Below are positions 53,149-61,448 of a DNA stretch of 64,000 bases, piece after piece; the stretch's first letter is position 1; each line of letters opens with the position of its first letter. Origin of the DNA: Paenibacillus melissococcoides (GTDB taxonomy: Bacteria; Bacillota; Bacilli; Paenibacillales; Paenibacillaceae); the NCBI GenBank assembly GCA_944800085.1, contig CALYLO010000006.1, positions 372,001-436,000 on the forward strand, given 5' to 3'. Made by a program: the position numbers and the translations under genes. Under the pieces are notes generated by a model that did not search any database, was not told the origin of the DNA, and saw only the letters and a list, made by a program, of their open reading frames with translations.

Positions 53149-54333
53149 ATGATCAATACGACCGCACCGGTGTGGAAGGCATCATTGGCCTCCCGCTATG
53201 AGGAGACTGTCGCTTGGCGGCGGCATTTGCACCGGCATCCCGAAGTGTCTTATGAGGAAAGGCAGACCGCGCTGTTCGTCAAGGAGAAGCTCGAATCGTT
53301 CGGCCTGGAGACAACGGCCGGCGTGGGCGGTCATGGCGTGGTCGGCCGCCTGAAGAACGGCGCCGGCCCGGTTGTCGCCTTGCGCGCCGATATGGACGCT
53401 TTGCCCATACAAGACGAGAAGACATGCGAATATGCGTCGACCGTGCCTGGCGCAATGCATGCGTGCGGCCATGACGCGCATACGGCGACGCTGCTGTCCG
53501 TCGCCCGCGCGATGGCGGAGCACCGCGAAGGCTGGAGCGGGGAAGTGCGGTTTGTATTTCAGCCGGCCGAGGAAGTCAGTCCCGGCGGAGCCCAGGCGAT
53601 GATTAAGGAAGGGGCGCTGCAGGGCGTCGGTCGGATGTACGGCGTCCATCTGTGGACTCCGATCCCTTCCGGGATCGTGGCGGTGCGGCCGGGACCGATG
53701 ATGGCGGCGGTGGATGACTTCTACCTGACGGTATACGGCCGCGGCGGGCATGGCGGCATGCCGCATCTGTGCGCGGATGCCGTTGTCATCGGCGCCCAGC
53801 TCGTGCAGCAGTGGCAGACGATCGTCAGCCGGACCGTGTCGCCGCTGCAGCCGGCCGTCGTCTCCGTCGGGGCGCTGCAGGCCGGATCGACGCAAAATGT
53901 CATCGCCGACCGCGCTGTTTTAAAAGGAACGATACGCTCCTTCGATCCGGCGGTCCGCGAGCTGCTGCGCGAGCGGTTCGAGACGATCCTTCAGCATACG
54001 TGCGCGATGCATGGCGCGGAATATGAGCTGGAATACCGCGTCGGTTATCCGGCCTTGGTCAACCATGAGAGCGAGGCGGAGCGGGTGCGCCGCGTCGCGG
54101 CAGGCTGCTTCGGTGCGGAGCGCGTGCAGGAGGCGGATATGCTGATGCCGGCCGAGGACTTCGCCTACTATATGAAGGAAGTTCCGGGCTGCTTCGTGCT
54201 GGTCGGAGCCGGCAATGGAGAGGCGGCCCGCTACCCGCATCATCATCCGCGCTTCGACATCGACGAGCCGGCGATGCTGACGGCAGGCGAGCTGTTGGCG
54301 GGGCTGGCATGTGACGCGCTCATGAATCCGTAA
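53149..54333 (+). CDS. M20-family amidohydrolase
   Basis: 394-residue metal-dependent amidohydrolase of the hippurate/N-acetyl-amino-acid hydrolase group. WRRHLHRHPEVSYEE, LRADMDALPI, HACGHDAHTATLL and FQPAEEVSPGG carry metal ligands and the catalytic Glu; GRGGHGGMPH lies in the dimerisation domain; MPAEDFAYYMKEVPG is the closing motif. Possible substrates are N-acetyl-amino acids, N-acetyl-diaminopimelate or indole-acetyl conjugates; the sequence does not separate them. AAGGGGAATGGCTT precedes ATG 53149. It stands alone. Confidence 0.9.
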   Translation: MINTTAPVWKASLASRYEETVAWRRHLHRHPEVSYEERQTALFVKEKLESFGLETTAGVGGHGVVGRLKNGAGPVVALRADMDALPIQDEKTCEYASTVPGAMHACGHDAHTATLLSVARAMAEHREGWSGEVRFVFQPAEEVSPGGAQAMIKEGALQGVGRMYGVHLWTPIPSGIVAVRPGPMMAAVDDFYLTVYGRGGHGGMPHLCADAVVIGAQLVQQWQTIVSRTVSPLQPAVVSVGALQAGSTQNVIADRAVLKGTIRSFDPAVRELLRERFETILQHTCAMHGAEYELEYRVGYPALVNHESEAERVRRVAAGCFGAERVQEADMLMPAEDFAYYMKEVPGCFVLVGAGNGEAARYPHHHPRFDIDEPAMLTAGELLAGLACDALMNP

Positions 54334-54389
54334 TCCGGCATAATTCAGACGCATAACGGTTATCCTAATGGTTGAACAGGAGGATGATT

Positions 54390-54818
54390 ATGCCAAACAT
54401 TGAGAACATTATGACGGATTCCATCGTCACCTGCACGGCGCAGGACAATATTTATGAAGCCGCAGTCAAGATGAAGCAGCACGACACCGGGTTCATTCCG
54501 ATCGTAGACGGCGAACGCCTCATCGGTGTCCTTACCGACCGGGATCTCGTCATCCGCGCGATGGCCGAGAAGCACCCTGGCTCCACTTCCGTCCGCGACG
54601 TGATGACGGAAGAAGTGATCTCCGTGGGCCCGGAGGCCACCATTGATGAGACGGCGGAATTGATGGCCGACCACCAAGTTCGGCGTCTGCCGGTTGTGCA
54701 AGACGGCAAGCTGGTCGGCATCGTATCGCTTGGGGATCTTGCCGTACACGTGCATTTCGCGGATGAAGCGGGAGAGGCGTTAAGCGAGATTTCCGAACAA
54801 TCGCCGTATACGCATTAG
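54390..54818 (+). CDS. two-CBS-domain protein
   Basis: 142 residues made up of a pair of CBS motifs (MTDSIVTCTAQDNIYEAAVK with GFIPIVDGERLIGVLTDRDL; MTEEVISVGPEATIDETAEL with RRLPVVQDGKLVGIVSLGDL). Such Bateman modules bind adenine nucleotides. There is no ACT domain, so this is not the missing AcuB. GGAGG lies before ATG 54390. A terminator follows directly. Confidence 0.9.
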   Translation: MPNIENIMTDSIVTCTAQDNIYEAAVKMKQHDTGFIPIVDGERLIGVLTDRDLVIRAMAEKHPGSTSVRDVMTEEVISVGPEATIDETAELMADHQVRRLPVVQDGKLVGIVSLGDLAVHVHFADEAGEALSEISEQSPYTH

Positions 54819-54835
54819 GCAAGGTTGGACGGCGC

Positions 54836-54872
54836 AAGTTCATCCTCTCTTCCGAGACGGATGAACTTTTTT
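54836..54872 (+). terminator. terminator between CBS gene and helicase gene
   Basis: AAGTTCATCC and GGATGAACTT, 10 bp perfect, followed by TTTTTT. It argues against helicase starts upstream of 54870. Confidence 0.85.
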
Positions 54873-54902
54873 GTGTTGCAGGACAGGAAAGGGGATAGAG
54901 GA

Positions 54903-56609
54903 TTGGCTCAGGCATCTTTTCGAATGGTGGTACAACAGGATTGCACGGTGCTGGTGAACGAGCGGAGCCCGGACTATCCGGAGATTCGGGCGGCCGTGCA
55001 GCGGTTCGCCGAACTGATAAAAAACCCGGCGGGCATCCATACGTTCCGGATGACGCCGATCACGCTGTGGAACGCGGCCGCGAACGGCGCCACGGCCCAG
55101 TCGGTCGCGGAGACGCTGGATCGGTACGCGACCTACCCGACGCCCATCAAGGTCAAGCAGGAGATCGAGATGTGGATGGGAAGGTACGGCCTGTTCATTC
55201 TGGAAGGGGAGGATAAAGAGACGCACTTCACCCTTCGCTCCGAGGATGAAAAGACGCTCGAACGATTCATGCACGACGCGGAAGTCGGCACGCTGTTCTC
55301 GGGCCGGCCGCAGCAGGGCCGGGTGCTCGTCCATGCCCGCCACCGCGGGCGGCTGAAGCGGGCCCTTGCGCGCGCGGGCTATCCTGTCATCGACCATTTG
55401 GGCTTCCGCGATGGAGAGCCGCTCTCATTTCGGCTGGAAGAGAGCCCATCCTTCTCCCTGCGGCCTTATCAGCAGGATGCGGTCGCGGCCTTCATCGGGT
55501 CGGGTACGCGGGCGGCCGGCGATGGCGTCATCGTGCTGCCCTGCGGAGCGGGCAAGACGATCGTCGCCCTGGCGGCGATGACGGCGCTGCAGAGCGAGAC
55601 GCTCATTCTTACCTCGAACGCGACGTCGGTCAAGCAGTGGAAGGAAGAACTGCTGAAGCGGACGACCTTGAAGAGCGAGCATGTCGGCGAATATACGGGC
55701 GCGGACAAGCAGGTGCGCCCCGTGACGATATCCACCTATCAGATGATGACCTACCGCCAGCAGAAGGACGGAGAGTGGAGCCATATGCGTCTCTTCCATG
55801 AGCGCGACTGGGGGCTCATCATTTATGATGAGGTCCATCTGCTGCCGGCGCCGGTGTTCCGGACGACGGCGGATCTGCAGGCGACGCGGCGCCTCGGCCT
55901 GACCGCGACGCTCGTCCGCGAGGATGGCTGCGAGCGGGACGTGTTCTCTCTCATCGGACCGAAGCGATTCGAGCTGCCATGGAGACAACTCGAGGAGGCC
56001 GGCTGGATTGCCCAGGTGACCTGCACGGAGGTAAGGGTTCCGCTCCCCGCGGCGACCCGCATCGCTTACCAGCAGTCCGGATTGCGCGAACGGGCGCGCA
56101 TCGCGGCGGAGAACGGGGCCAAAGTTCCGGTCGTCCGGCAGCTCATCGCGCGCCACCCGGGCGCGCCGACGCTGGTGATCGGGCAGTACTTGTCCCAGCT
56201 AGACACATTGGCCGCAGCCTTGCAGGCGCCGGTCCTGACAGGGCAGACGCCGCAGGCCGAGCGGCAGCGTCTGTATGAGGCGTTCAAGCGGGGCGAGGTG
56301 CCGGTGCTTATCGTATCGAAGGTGGCGAACTTCGCCGTCGATCTGCCGGACGCGACCGTCGCGATTCAAGTATCCGGCAGCTACGGCTCCCGGCAGGAAG
56401 AAGCGCAGCGGCTCGGCAGGCTGCTGCGGCCGAAGAAGGACGGGCGGATGGCCTACTTCTATACGGTGGTCAGCGAGGCGACCAAGGAGCGGGATTACGC
56501 GCTCAAGCGGCAGTTGTTCCTGGTGGAGCAGCGCTACCGCTATCTTATCGAGGAGGGAGAAGAGAACCTTGAACACGAATCAGCTGTTGAAGCGGACGGA
56601 ACCGGATGA
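54903..56609 (+). CDS. XPB/Ssl2-type DNA helicase
   Basis: 568 residues, superfamily 2. The N-terminal about 190 residues form a non-catalytic domain (VLVNERSPDYPEIRAAVQRF onwards). RPYQQDAVAAF is the Q-type motif, VLPCGAGKTIVALAA is Walker A, LIIYDEVHLLP the DEVH box, LGLTATLVREDG motif III; VSGSYGSRQEEAQRLGRLLR is motif VI. Bacterial XPB proteins unwind or translocate on damaged DNA, but their pathway is poorly known. TTG 54903 has GGAAAGGGG 8 bases upstream and lies after the terminator. It overlaps the next gene by 41 bases. Confidence 0.9.
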   Translation: MAQASFRMVVQQDCTVLVNERSPDYPEIRAAVQRFAELIKNPAGIHTFRMTPITLWNAAANGATAQSVAETLDRYATYPTPIKVKQEIEMWMGRYGLFILEGEDKETHFTLRSEDEKTLERFMHDAEVGTLFSGRPQQGRVLVHARHRGRLKRALARAGYPVIDHLGFRDGEPLSFRLEESPSFSLRPYQQDAVAAFIGSGTRAAGDGVIVLPCGAGKTIVALAAMTALQSETLILTSNATSVKQWKEELLKRTTLKSEHVGEYTGADKQVRPVTISTYQMMTYRQQKDGEWSHMRLFHERDWGLIIYDEVHLLPAPVFRTTADLQATRRLGLTATLVREDGCERDVFSLIGPKRFELPWRQLEEAGWIAQVTCTEVRVPLPAATRIAYQQSGLRERARIAAENGAKVPVVRQLIARHPGAPTLVIGQYLSQLDTLAAALQAPVLTGQTPQAERQRLYEAFKRGEVPVLIVSKVANFAVDLPDATVAIQVSGSYGSRQEEAQRLGRLLRPKKDGRMAYFYTVVSEATKERDYALKRQLFLVEQRYRYLIEEGEENLEHESAVEADGTG

Positions 56610-58548
56610 AGCCTCGGCGCCCCGCCGCTGCTGGGAGCGTTATGCGCAGCGGCCGGAAGCGATTCGGGACGAATTCCGGTCGCTTTCGCCGCCGCTGCGG
56701 GTACCGCTGGTGATTATGTTGAAGCAGGCAGGCCCGCTCCCGTTCACGGTGGACAAGCTGCTGAGCTGGCATGGGCCGCAGGCGGCCGGAGCGGCGCTGC
56801 TGGCCGCTTGCGACCCGCTCGCGGAACGCGGCTTCGTGGCAAGCGTCAAGCGGGCGTGGGGCGAGCGCCTGCTCTTCCTGCCGTCGGATATATACGTTCA
56901 CCTGCTGGGATGCCTGCTGGACGAACAGCTCCAGGCGGAAAGCGTTCAACCGGGACGGCGGGAGCCAGAGGACAGGACGACGGGACCGGAACCGGAAGGC
57001 TATCTGTCCGAAGCGGGACGGGGCATCGTCTTCGGCCTGTTCTCCCTGCTCGCCTTCGCGGCGAAGGAAGGGCTGCCGCTGACGGCGAAGGGAACGCTTC
57101 ACAAGCGTGCCGTCACCCGGCTGTCGGCGCTGAATCCATGGGCCGCAGCGGAGCTTCCGAATGATATGGGAGCGCAGCATCCGTTCGCCGACGCGCTGCC
57201 GCTCCCGCTTGCCCTGGTCATCGATATCGCGCTGCGCTACGAGCTGCTGAAGAAGGAGGCGAACCGGTATGCGGTGAACGAGCCGGAGCTGGTCCGGTGG
57301 CTGCGCCTTCCTTCGTCGGTCTGGAGCGAAGCGGTGATGTCCGTGGTGGAGGAGCATTATTTGCCGGCGGATGCGCAGCTGCGCCATCTCGCGCTGGCGG
57401 TGCGCCTTATCGGAGCGGACGGGGCATGGCATGGCGAACGGGAGGTCATTGCGCGGCTGAGACGCCTCGGCCTGCTGGACGCGGAGGACCGGGCGGAGCG
57501 CCAGCTTCGGAGCTGGCTGCGCACCTTCCACGCGCTCGGCTTCTGTCATCTGGCCCGGCCGGAACAGGGGGACGTGGAGTGGGCTTACCGGCTCGCGGCA
57601 CAGGACGCGGCGGAGGGGCCGGGATTTTTCATTCAACCGGACTTCGAAATCTTGCTTCCCGCCGCGGCCCCGTTCTATCTTCGATGGGAGCTGGAAGCGA
57701 TCGCGGAATGCGTCCGCACCGATCAGATGGATGTGTACCGGTTGACCAAAGCGTATTTCGAGCAAGGGGTGGAGCATGGGCGGACGATGGCGTCCGTCTT
57801 GCGCTTCATGGAGGCGCATGCCTGGACGGGCGTGCCCGAAAATATTCAGGACGCGATGGAGCTGTGGAGCTTGCAATACGGCCGCGTCCGCTTCGCCGAA
57901 GTGATGCTGCTTCGCTGCGAGGACAGCGCCGCCGCGGCGGAAGTGAAGGAAGCGCTGCTCCGCGAACCTTCCGGCCTGGCCGGAATCGAGCCGATCGGGG
58001 AACGGGACTTCATCGTCGACCGGGAGCGCGTCCGCGAGCTGGGACAGACGCTGGACAAGGCGGGAATCGCGCCTCTCCGCCAATGGGCCGGGAAGGAGGA
58101 GACGGACTCCATGATATCGGTGTGGGAGGAGGCTTCCGCCGACTTGGGAGCGTCTCCGGAGGAAGCGGGGAAAGCAATGGTTTACAGTCCTTCTCCGTTG
58201 CAGTATTATGAAATGGAAACCGAACCGCTGCTTGGTGAAGATATGGCGGCGCCTTATCGGGAGGTGCCCGGCCAATGGACAAGAACGCTGCGTTCCTATC
58301 ATGCTTCCACACAGAAGGATTTGGTGTCGATGGCCATTCGGCTCTTGACCCCCATCGAGGTGGAGCAGTCGGGGCAGCGCGCCACGCTTATTCCCGTTAG
58401 CATCCGGGACGGAGAGAAGGGAGCGTGGCTGTTGGAAGCTTATGATGCCGGCGAGGGAGACGCGGCTGAGCTGAAGACATGGTCCCCGGCCGATTGGGAA
58501 CGGCAGCGGCTGGTGCTTCCCGCAGGTTGCCCTGGATCAAGCCGGTAA
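56569..58548 (+). CDS. helicase-associated domain protein, partner of XPB
   Basis: 659 residues. No ATPase motifs. The N-terminal half contains winged-helix-like stretches (PLRVPLVIMLKQAGPLPFTV; AKEGLPLTAKGTLHKRAVTR); the second half holds PGFFIQPDFEILLPAAAPFY, the hallmark of the helicase-associated domain PF13625 found next to XPB-type helicases in Actinobacteria and some Firmicutes. TTG 56569 lies inside the helicase gene with AGGAGGG upstream. The large in-frame extension to 56275 is an overlap artefact. Tight overlap implies stoichiometric production and a complex. Confidence 0.8.
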   Translation: MNTNQLLKRTEPDEASAPRRCWERYAQRPEAIRDEFRSLSPPLRVPLVIMLKQAGPLPFTVDKLLSWHGPQAAGAALLAACDPLAERGFVASVKRAWGERLLFLPSDIYVHLLGCLLDEQLQAESVQPGRREPEDRTTGPEPEGYLSEAGRGIVFGLFSLLAFAAKEGLPLTAKGTLHKRAVTRLSALNPWAAAELPNDMGAQHPFADALPLPLALVIDIALRYELLKKEANRYAVNEPELVRWLRLPSSVWSEAVMSVVEEHYLPADAQLRHLALAVRLIGADGAWHGEREVIARLRRLGLLDAEDRAERQLRSWLRTFHALGFCHLARPEQGDVEWAYRLAAQDAAEGPGFFIQPDFEILLPAAAPFYLRWELEAIAECVRTDQMDVYRLTKAYFEQGVEHGRTMASVLRFMEAHAWTGVPENIQDAMELWSLQYGRVRFAEVMLLRCEDSAAAAEVKEALLREPSGLAGIEPIGERDFIVDRERVRELGQTLDKAGIAPLRQWAGKEETDSMISVWEEASADLGASPEEAGKAMVYSPSPLQYYEMETEPLLGEDMAAPYREVPGQWTRTLRSYHASTQKDLVSMAIRLLTPIEVEQSGQRATLIPVSIRDGEKGAWLLEAYDAGEGDAAELKTWSPADWERQRLVLPAGCPGSSR

Positions 58549-58574
58549 TTTTAGATAGAATTGAGCGTGATAAC

Positions 58575-59027
58575 ATGTCAGTAGGACAGTATGAATCCGT
58601 TGTCGACATGGCCGTTCTGCTCACGAACGCTTACCAATTGGGCGATATGATTAACCAGTCGGCGGAAGTAGCCGAATATCTATATTGGAAAGAACGTATG
58701 GAGCAGAACGCGGAGGTCAAGCGCCTCGTTCGCGAATTCGCTCGCAAGAAGGAACTGTTCGAAGAGACGGAGCGCTTCGGGCATTTCCATCCGGATTATC
58801 ACCGGGCGAAGGATGAAGTGATGGCCGTGCAGGCACAGCTGGACGCGATTGACGAGGTGGCCCGCTTCAAGCAGGCGGAGCAAGCGCTGGACGAGCTGCT
58901 TCATGGACTCTCAGAGGTGATTGCCCATGCGGTCTCCGATACCATCAAAGTACCCGGCAACGATCCGCTGCCGTCAAAAGGCTGCGGAAGCGGAGGATGC
59001 AGTGGCGGCTGCAGCAGCTGCTCTTAG
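58575..59027 (+). CDS. ricF: YlbF/RicF family protein with Cys tail
   Basis: 150 residues. Helical YlbF domain (QSAEVAEYLYWKERMEQNAE; FARKKELFEETERFGHFHPD) followed by a flexible end KGCGSGGCSGGCSSCS. RicF of the RicA-RicF-RicT complex binds [4Fe-4S] clusters through such cysteines and promotes RNase Y-dependent mRNA processing, competence, biofilm and sporulation in Bacillus. ATG 58575 is chosen on family N-terminus; the SD (GAGCGTG) is weak. ylbG follows, as in B. subtilis. Confidence 0.88.
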   Translation: MSVGQYESVVDMAVLLTNAYQLGDMINQSAEVAEYLYWKERMEQNAEVKRLVREFARKKELFEETERFGHFHPDYHRAKDEVMAVQAQLDAIDEVARFKQAEQALDELLHGLSEVIAHAVSDTIKVPGNDPLPSKGCGSGGCSGGCSSCS

Positions 59028-59060
59028 CCAGCCTTCATTCGGGGGAAAGCGAGGAGAATT

Positions 59061-59324
59061 ATGTTTCCTGAACGAACGGGATATATTATATGGGTCACCG
59101 ATGTGAAGGCGGCCCGGAATCTGGATAAATACGGAACGCTCCACTACATTTCTCGCAAAATGCATTATGCCGTTCTGTATGTCAACTCGGATCGAGCCGA
59201 GGATACGATGAAGAATATTCGCCGGTTGAATTATGTCAAAAGAATTGAACGCTCGTACCGGAACGAAATCAAGACGGAATATAGCGGGGAGACGCAAGAC
59301 AAGACCCAATATTTCGGAATGTGA
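59061..59324 (+). CDS. ylbG: YlbG family protein (DUF2129)
   Basis: 87 residues. RTGYIIWVTDVKAARNLDKY and GTLHYISRKMHYAVLYVNSD are the conserved core of YlbG, a small cytosolic protein of unknown function encoded next to ylbF in many Bacillales. CGAGGAGAATT precedes ATG 59061. It is co-directional with ricF with a 33-base gap, ended by a terminator at 59341. Confidence 0.9.
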   Translation: MFPERTGYIIWVTDVKAARNLDKYGTLHYISRKMHYAVLYVNSDRAEDTMKNIRRLNYVKRIERSYRNEIKTEYSGETQDKTQYFGM

Positions 59325-59340
59325 GGGCATGGATGGATAC

Positions 59341-59373
59341 AGACCTATTCCTACTAACGGAATAGGTCTTTTT
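59341..59373 (+). terminator. ylbG terminator
   Basis: AGACCTATTCC and GGAATAGGTCT, 11 bp perfect, 7-base loop, then TTTTT. Confidence 0.88.
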
Positions 59374-59463
59374 GTTACTGCCCGACGAGCTTGTGCGCGC
59401 TCCGTTCGGGGGAATGCCCGTCTTGTGCAGCGAAACCTTGATGCTGCCGACTGTCCAGACGCG

Positions 59464-59578
59464 TCCGAGATCACTCTCGAGATGCGGTCGAGATCGCCCT
59501 CGAGATGCAGCCGAGATCACTCTCGAGCTACGGCCGAGATCGCTCTCCAGATGCGCCCGAGATCACTTTCCAAACGCG
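59464..59578 (+). repeat. five tandem copies of a 23-bp unit
   Basis: GAGATC recurs at 59467, 59490, 59513, 59536 and 59559, exactly 23 bases apart, in units like TCCGAGATCACTCTCGAGATGC with increasing divergence to the right. The period is not a multiple of 3, so the ORFs across it are not protein repeats. The remaining DNA to 59784 is AT-rich with nothing else recognised. Confidence 0.9.
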
Positions 59579-59784
59579 TCCGGGAAGGGCTGATTCGTTG
59601 AACAGAAACGGACACGCCACCAGAAAAGGTTGGAGAATGTGTCTTTTTTGGAACACTTTGTTAATATTGCGCTAAAACCGGCCTGGAAAGCTTGGTGTGA
59701 ACTTGAGAACGGGTTGCGCTTCATGTAATATATTGGGTAAATATACATAGACAAAAAGACCTAACGTGGTGGAGAGTGGTACCA

Positions 59785-60222
59785 GTGAGAGATAAAGTCA
59801 TGGAACGATGGAGCACGTACGAACCTTTTTATGTCTTGTTAGGGGAGAACAAGGTGGCTGATATCGTCATCACCCATCATGCCAGATCCCGCTGGGTAGA
59901 TCGGATTTCCAAGACAGATGCCGATACCGAATCGATCGCCGCGTTTATTTGGGATTGTCTGAAGCAGGACCGAATCGCTCCTTACTACCGCAACGAGCAG
60001 GACGTGTTTCTGATTGACGGAGACTTGGTCGTGGTCGCGGAATTCACTCCTTCCGATCGGGATTTCGATCTGGCGGGGGAGCCGATGATGAAGATGATTG
60101 TCATAACGTTTCTTGGCAAAATGTCGGAGACGATGGAACTGCGGGATTTGAAGACATACTACTCCTGGCTCCGTCATTCCCGCCGCATGACGCTCGTGAA
60201 GAACAGCCGCAAGCGCAAGTAG
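59785..60222 (+). CDS. conserved-looking hypothetical protein (145 aa)
   Basis: Family not recognised. Mixed alpha/beta character: VADIVITHHARSRWVDRISK near the N-terminus, FLIDGDLVVVAEFTP in the middle, MKMIVITFLGKMSETMELRD later, and a strongly basic end (SRRMTLVKNSRKRK). No signal peptide or membrane helix. GTG 59785 has GGAGAG 8 bases upstream; GTG 59776 is too close to the same SD. It is alone between ylbG and the LysR gene. The basic end could bind nucleic acid, but nothing proves it. Confidence 0.75.
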   Translation: MRDKVMERWSTYEPFYVLLGENKVADIVITHHARSRWVDRISKTDADTESIAAFIWDCLKQDRIAPYYRNEQDVFLIDGDLVVVAEFTPSDRDFDLAGEPMMKMIVITFLGKMSETMELRDLKTYYSWLRHSRRMTLVKNSRKRK

Positions 60223-60286
60223 CGGGAGCGCTTCCGAAGCGCGCCGCATAGGCAGCTCTGTACAACATACGCCATTCCATAGGAGG

Positions 60287-60306
60287 CCGTCCCTGTCCGG
60301 GGACGG
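60287..60306 (+). terminator. hairpin after the 145-aa gene
   Basis: CCGTCCC and GGGACGG pair around 6 bases, followed by TCATTTTA. Confidence 0.5.
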
Positions 60307-60368
60307 TCATTTTATTGCGGCGGCAGGCCGAGAGCGGAAACGGCGGACGGTACGGCTCGGCCCGAGCC

Positions 60369-60467
60369 GCGCAGCCGCCTGCCCGCCGCGCTATCGGACG
60401 CCTCCGCTGCGCAGCCGCCTGCCCCGCCGACTGTCGCCCGCCCCGGGGCGGGGCTTTGCGGGCAGTC
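60369..60467. repeat. GC-rich block with 16-bp direct repeat and palindrome
   Basis: GCGCAGCCGCCTGCCC occurs at 60369-60384 and 60409-60424. Behind it, CCCGCCCC/GGGGCGGG (60437-60452) is a perfect palindrome, and GACT...GCCCGC/GCGGGCAGTC (60429-60467) gives a longer hairpin followed by TTT, possibly a terminator. Confidence 0.6.
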
Positions 60468-60512
60468 TTTCTAATGTTCGCTCCCGTTGGAGTATAATGA
60501 GGGAGAGAGTCC

Positions 60513-61448
60513 ATGGGAGAGGATGAAGGACGCATGGGGTTGAGTTTCCATCAGCTTCATATTTTCTATACGGTCGCCACGCGAGGGAGCTTCTCCGCGG
60601 CGGCCCAGACGCTGCATATGACCCAGCCCGCGGTGACGATGCAGATTCAGGCGCTTGAGGAATATTTCGGCACGAAGCTGCTGCACCGCTCGACGAAGAA
60701 GCTGAATCTGTCCGAGGCCGGGCAGAAGCTGCTGCCCTATGCGAAGCGTTGTCTCGATCTCGTCCGCGAGACGGAAGAGATGATGTCCAACTATACGCTT
60801 GATCTGCAGGGCAGATTGAAGCTGGCCGCCAGCCTGACGATTGGCGAATATGCGCTGCCTCATCTGCTTGGCGCGTTCGCGAGGCAGCACCCGCAGCTGG
60901 ATATCCAGCTTCAGATTATGAACACGTCCCAGATTGTGGCCGGCGTCCGTTCGCAACAGCTGCATCTCGGGCTCGTCGAGGCTCCGGTGACGGAGACGGA
61001 CATCCATGTCGAGGCGGTGATGGAAGACGAGCTTATGCTCATTACCCCGCGCAATCATCCGCTCACGAATGCGGAGAAGGTTCGGCTCGAGGATGTGATG
61101 CAGTATCCGTTCGTGCTGCGGGAGACCGGATCGGGAACGCGCATCGTGATGGAGGAGGCGCTGCGCGCGTACGGGGCCGATCCCGCCAAGCTGCGGGTCG
61201 TCATGGAGCTGGGCAGCACCGGCGCGGTCAAATCGGCCGTGGAGGCGGGCATCGGCATTACGATGCTCTCGCCTGCCGTCGTCCGCCACGAACAGGCGCT
61301 CGGCCTGGTCCATGTGCTCCGCATCGAGTCGCTTCGCATCAAGCGGCAGTTCTATGCGGTGCATGCCCAAGGCGGCCTGCTGTCGCTGCCGGCAACGACC
61401 TTTATGACCTATTTGCGTACCCGACAAGAAAAGGAGTGGTTGCCATGA
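60513..61448 (+). CDS. LysR-family transcriptional regulator
   Basis: 311 residues. Winged helix-turn-helix at the N-terminus: LHIFYTVATRGSFSAAAQTL, then HMTQPAVTMQIQALEEYFGT, LLHRSTKKLNLSEAG. The effector domain follows from about residue 95 (GRLKLAASLTIGEYALPHLL) with GSTGAVKSAVEAGIGITMLS. ATG 60513 is preceded by GGGAG with 7-base spacing; ATG 60534 lacks proper spacing. Stop overlaps the start of the PHP gene (ATGA), so it may be co-transcribed with its neighbour. Ligand unknown; resembles the CysL/YtlI type. Confidence 0.88.
   Translation: MGEDEGRMGLSFHQLHIFYTVATRGSFSAAAQTLHMTQPAVTMQIQALEEYFGTKLLHRSTKKLNLSEAGQKLLPYAKRCLDLVRETEEMMSNYTLDLQGRLKLAASLTIGEYALPHLLGAFARQHPQLDIQLQIMNTSQIVAGVRSQQLHLGLVEAPVTETDIHVEAVMEDELMLITPRNHPLTNAEKVRLEDVMQYPFVLRETGSGTRIVMEEALRAYGADPAKLRVVMELGSTGAVKSAVEAGIGITMLSPAVVRHEQALGLVHVLRIESLRIKRQFYAVHAQGGLLSLPATTFMTYLRTRQEKEWLP

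Noticed and set aside
54390..54818. CBS protein as the missing AcuB
   Set aside because: It has two CBS motifs but no ACT domain, is shorter than AcuB and is far from acuA/acuC.
56545..58302. 585-codon open frame on the minus strand
   Set aside because: Antisense shadow of the XPB partner gene, rich in Arg and Gln.
59372..59593. ORFs crossing the 23-bp tandem repeat
   Set aside because: The repeat period is not a multiple of three and the frames read different peptides in each unit; no SD.
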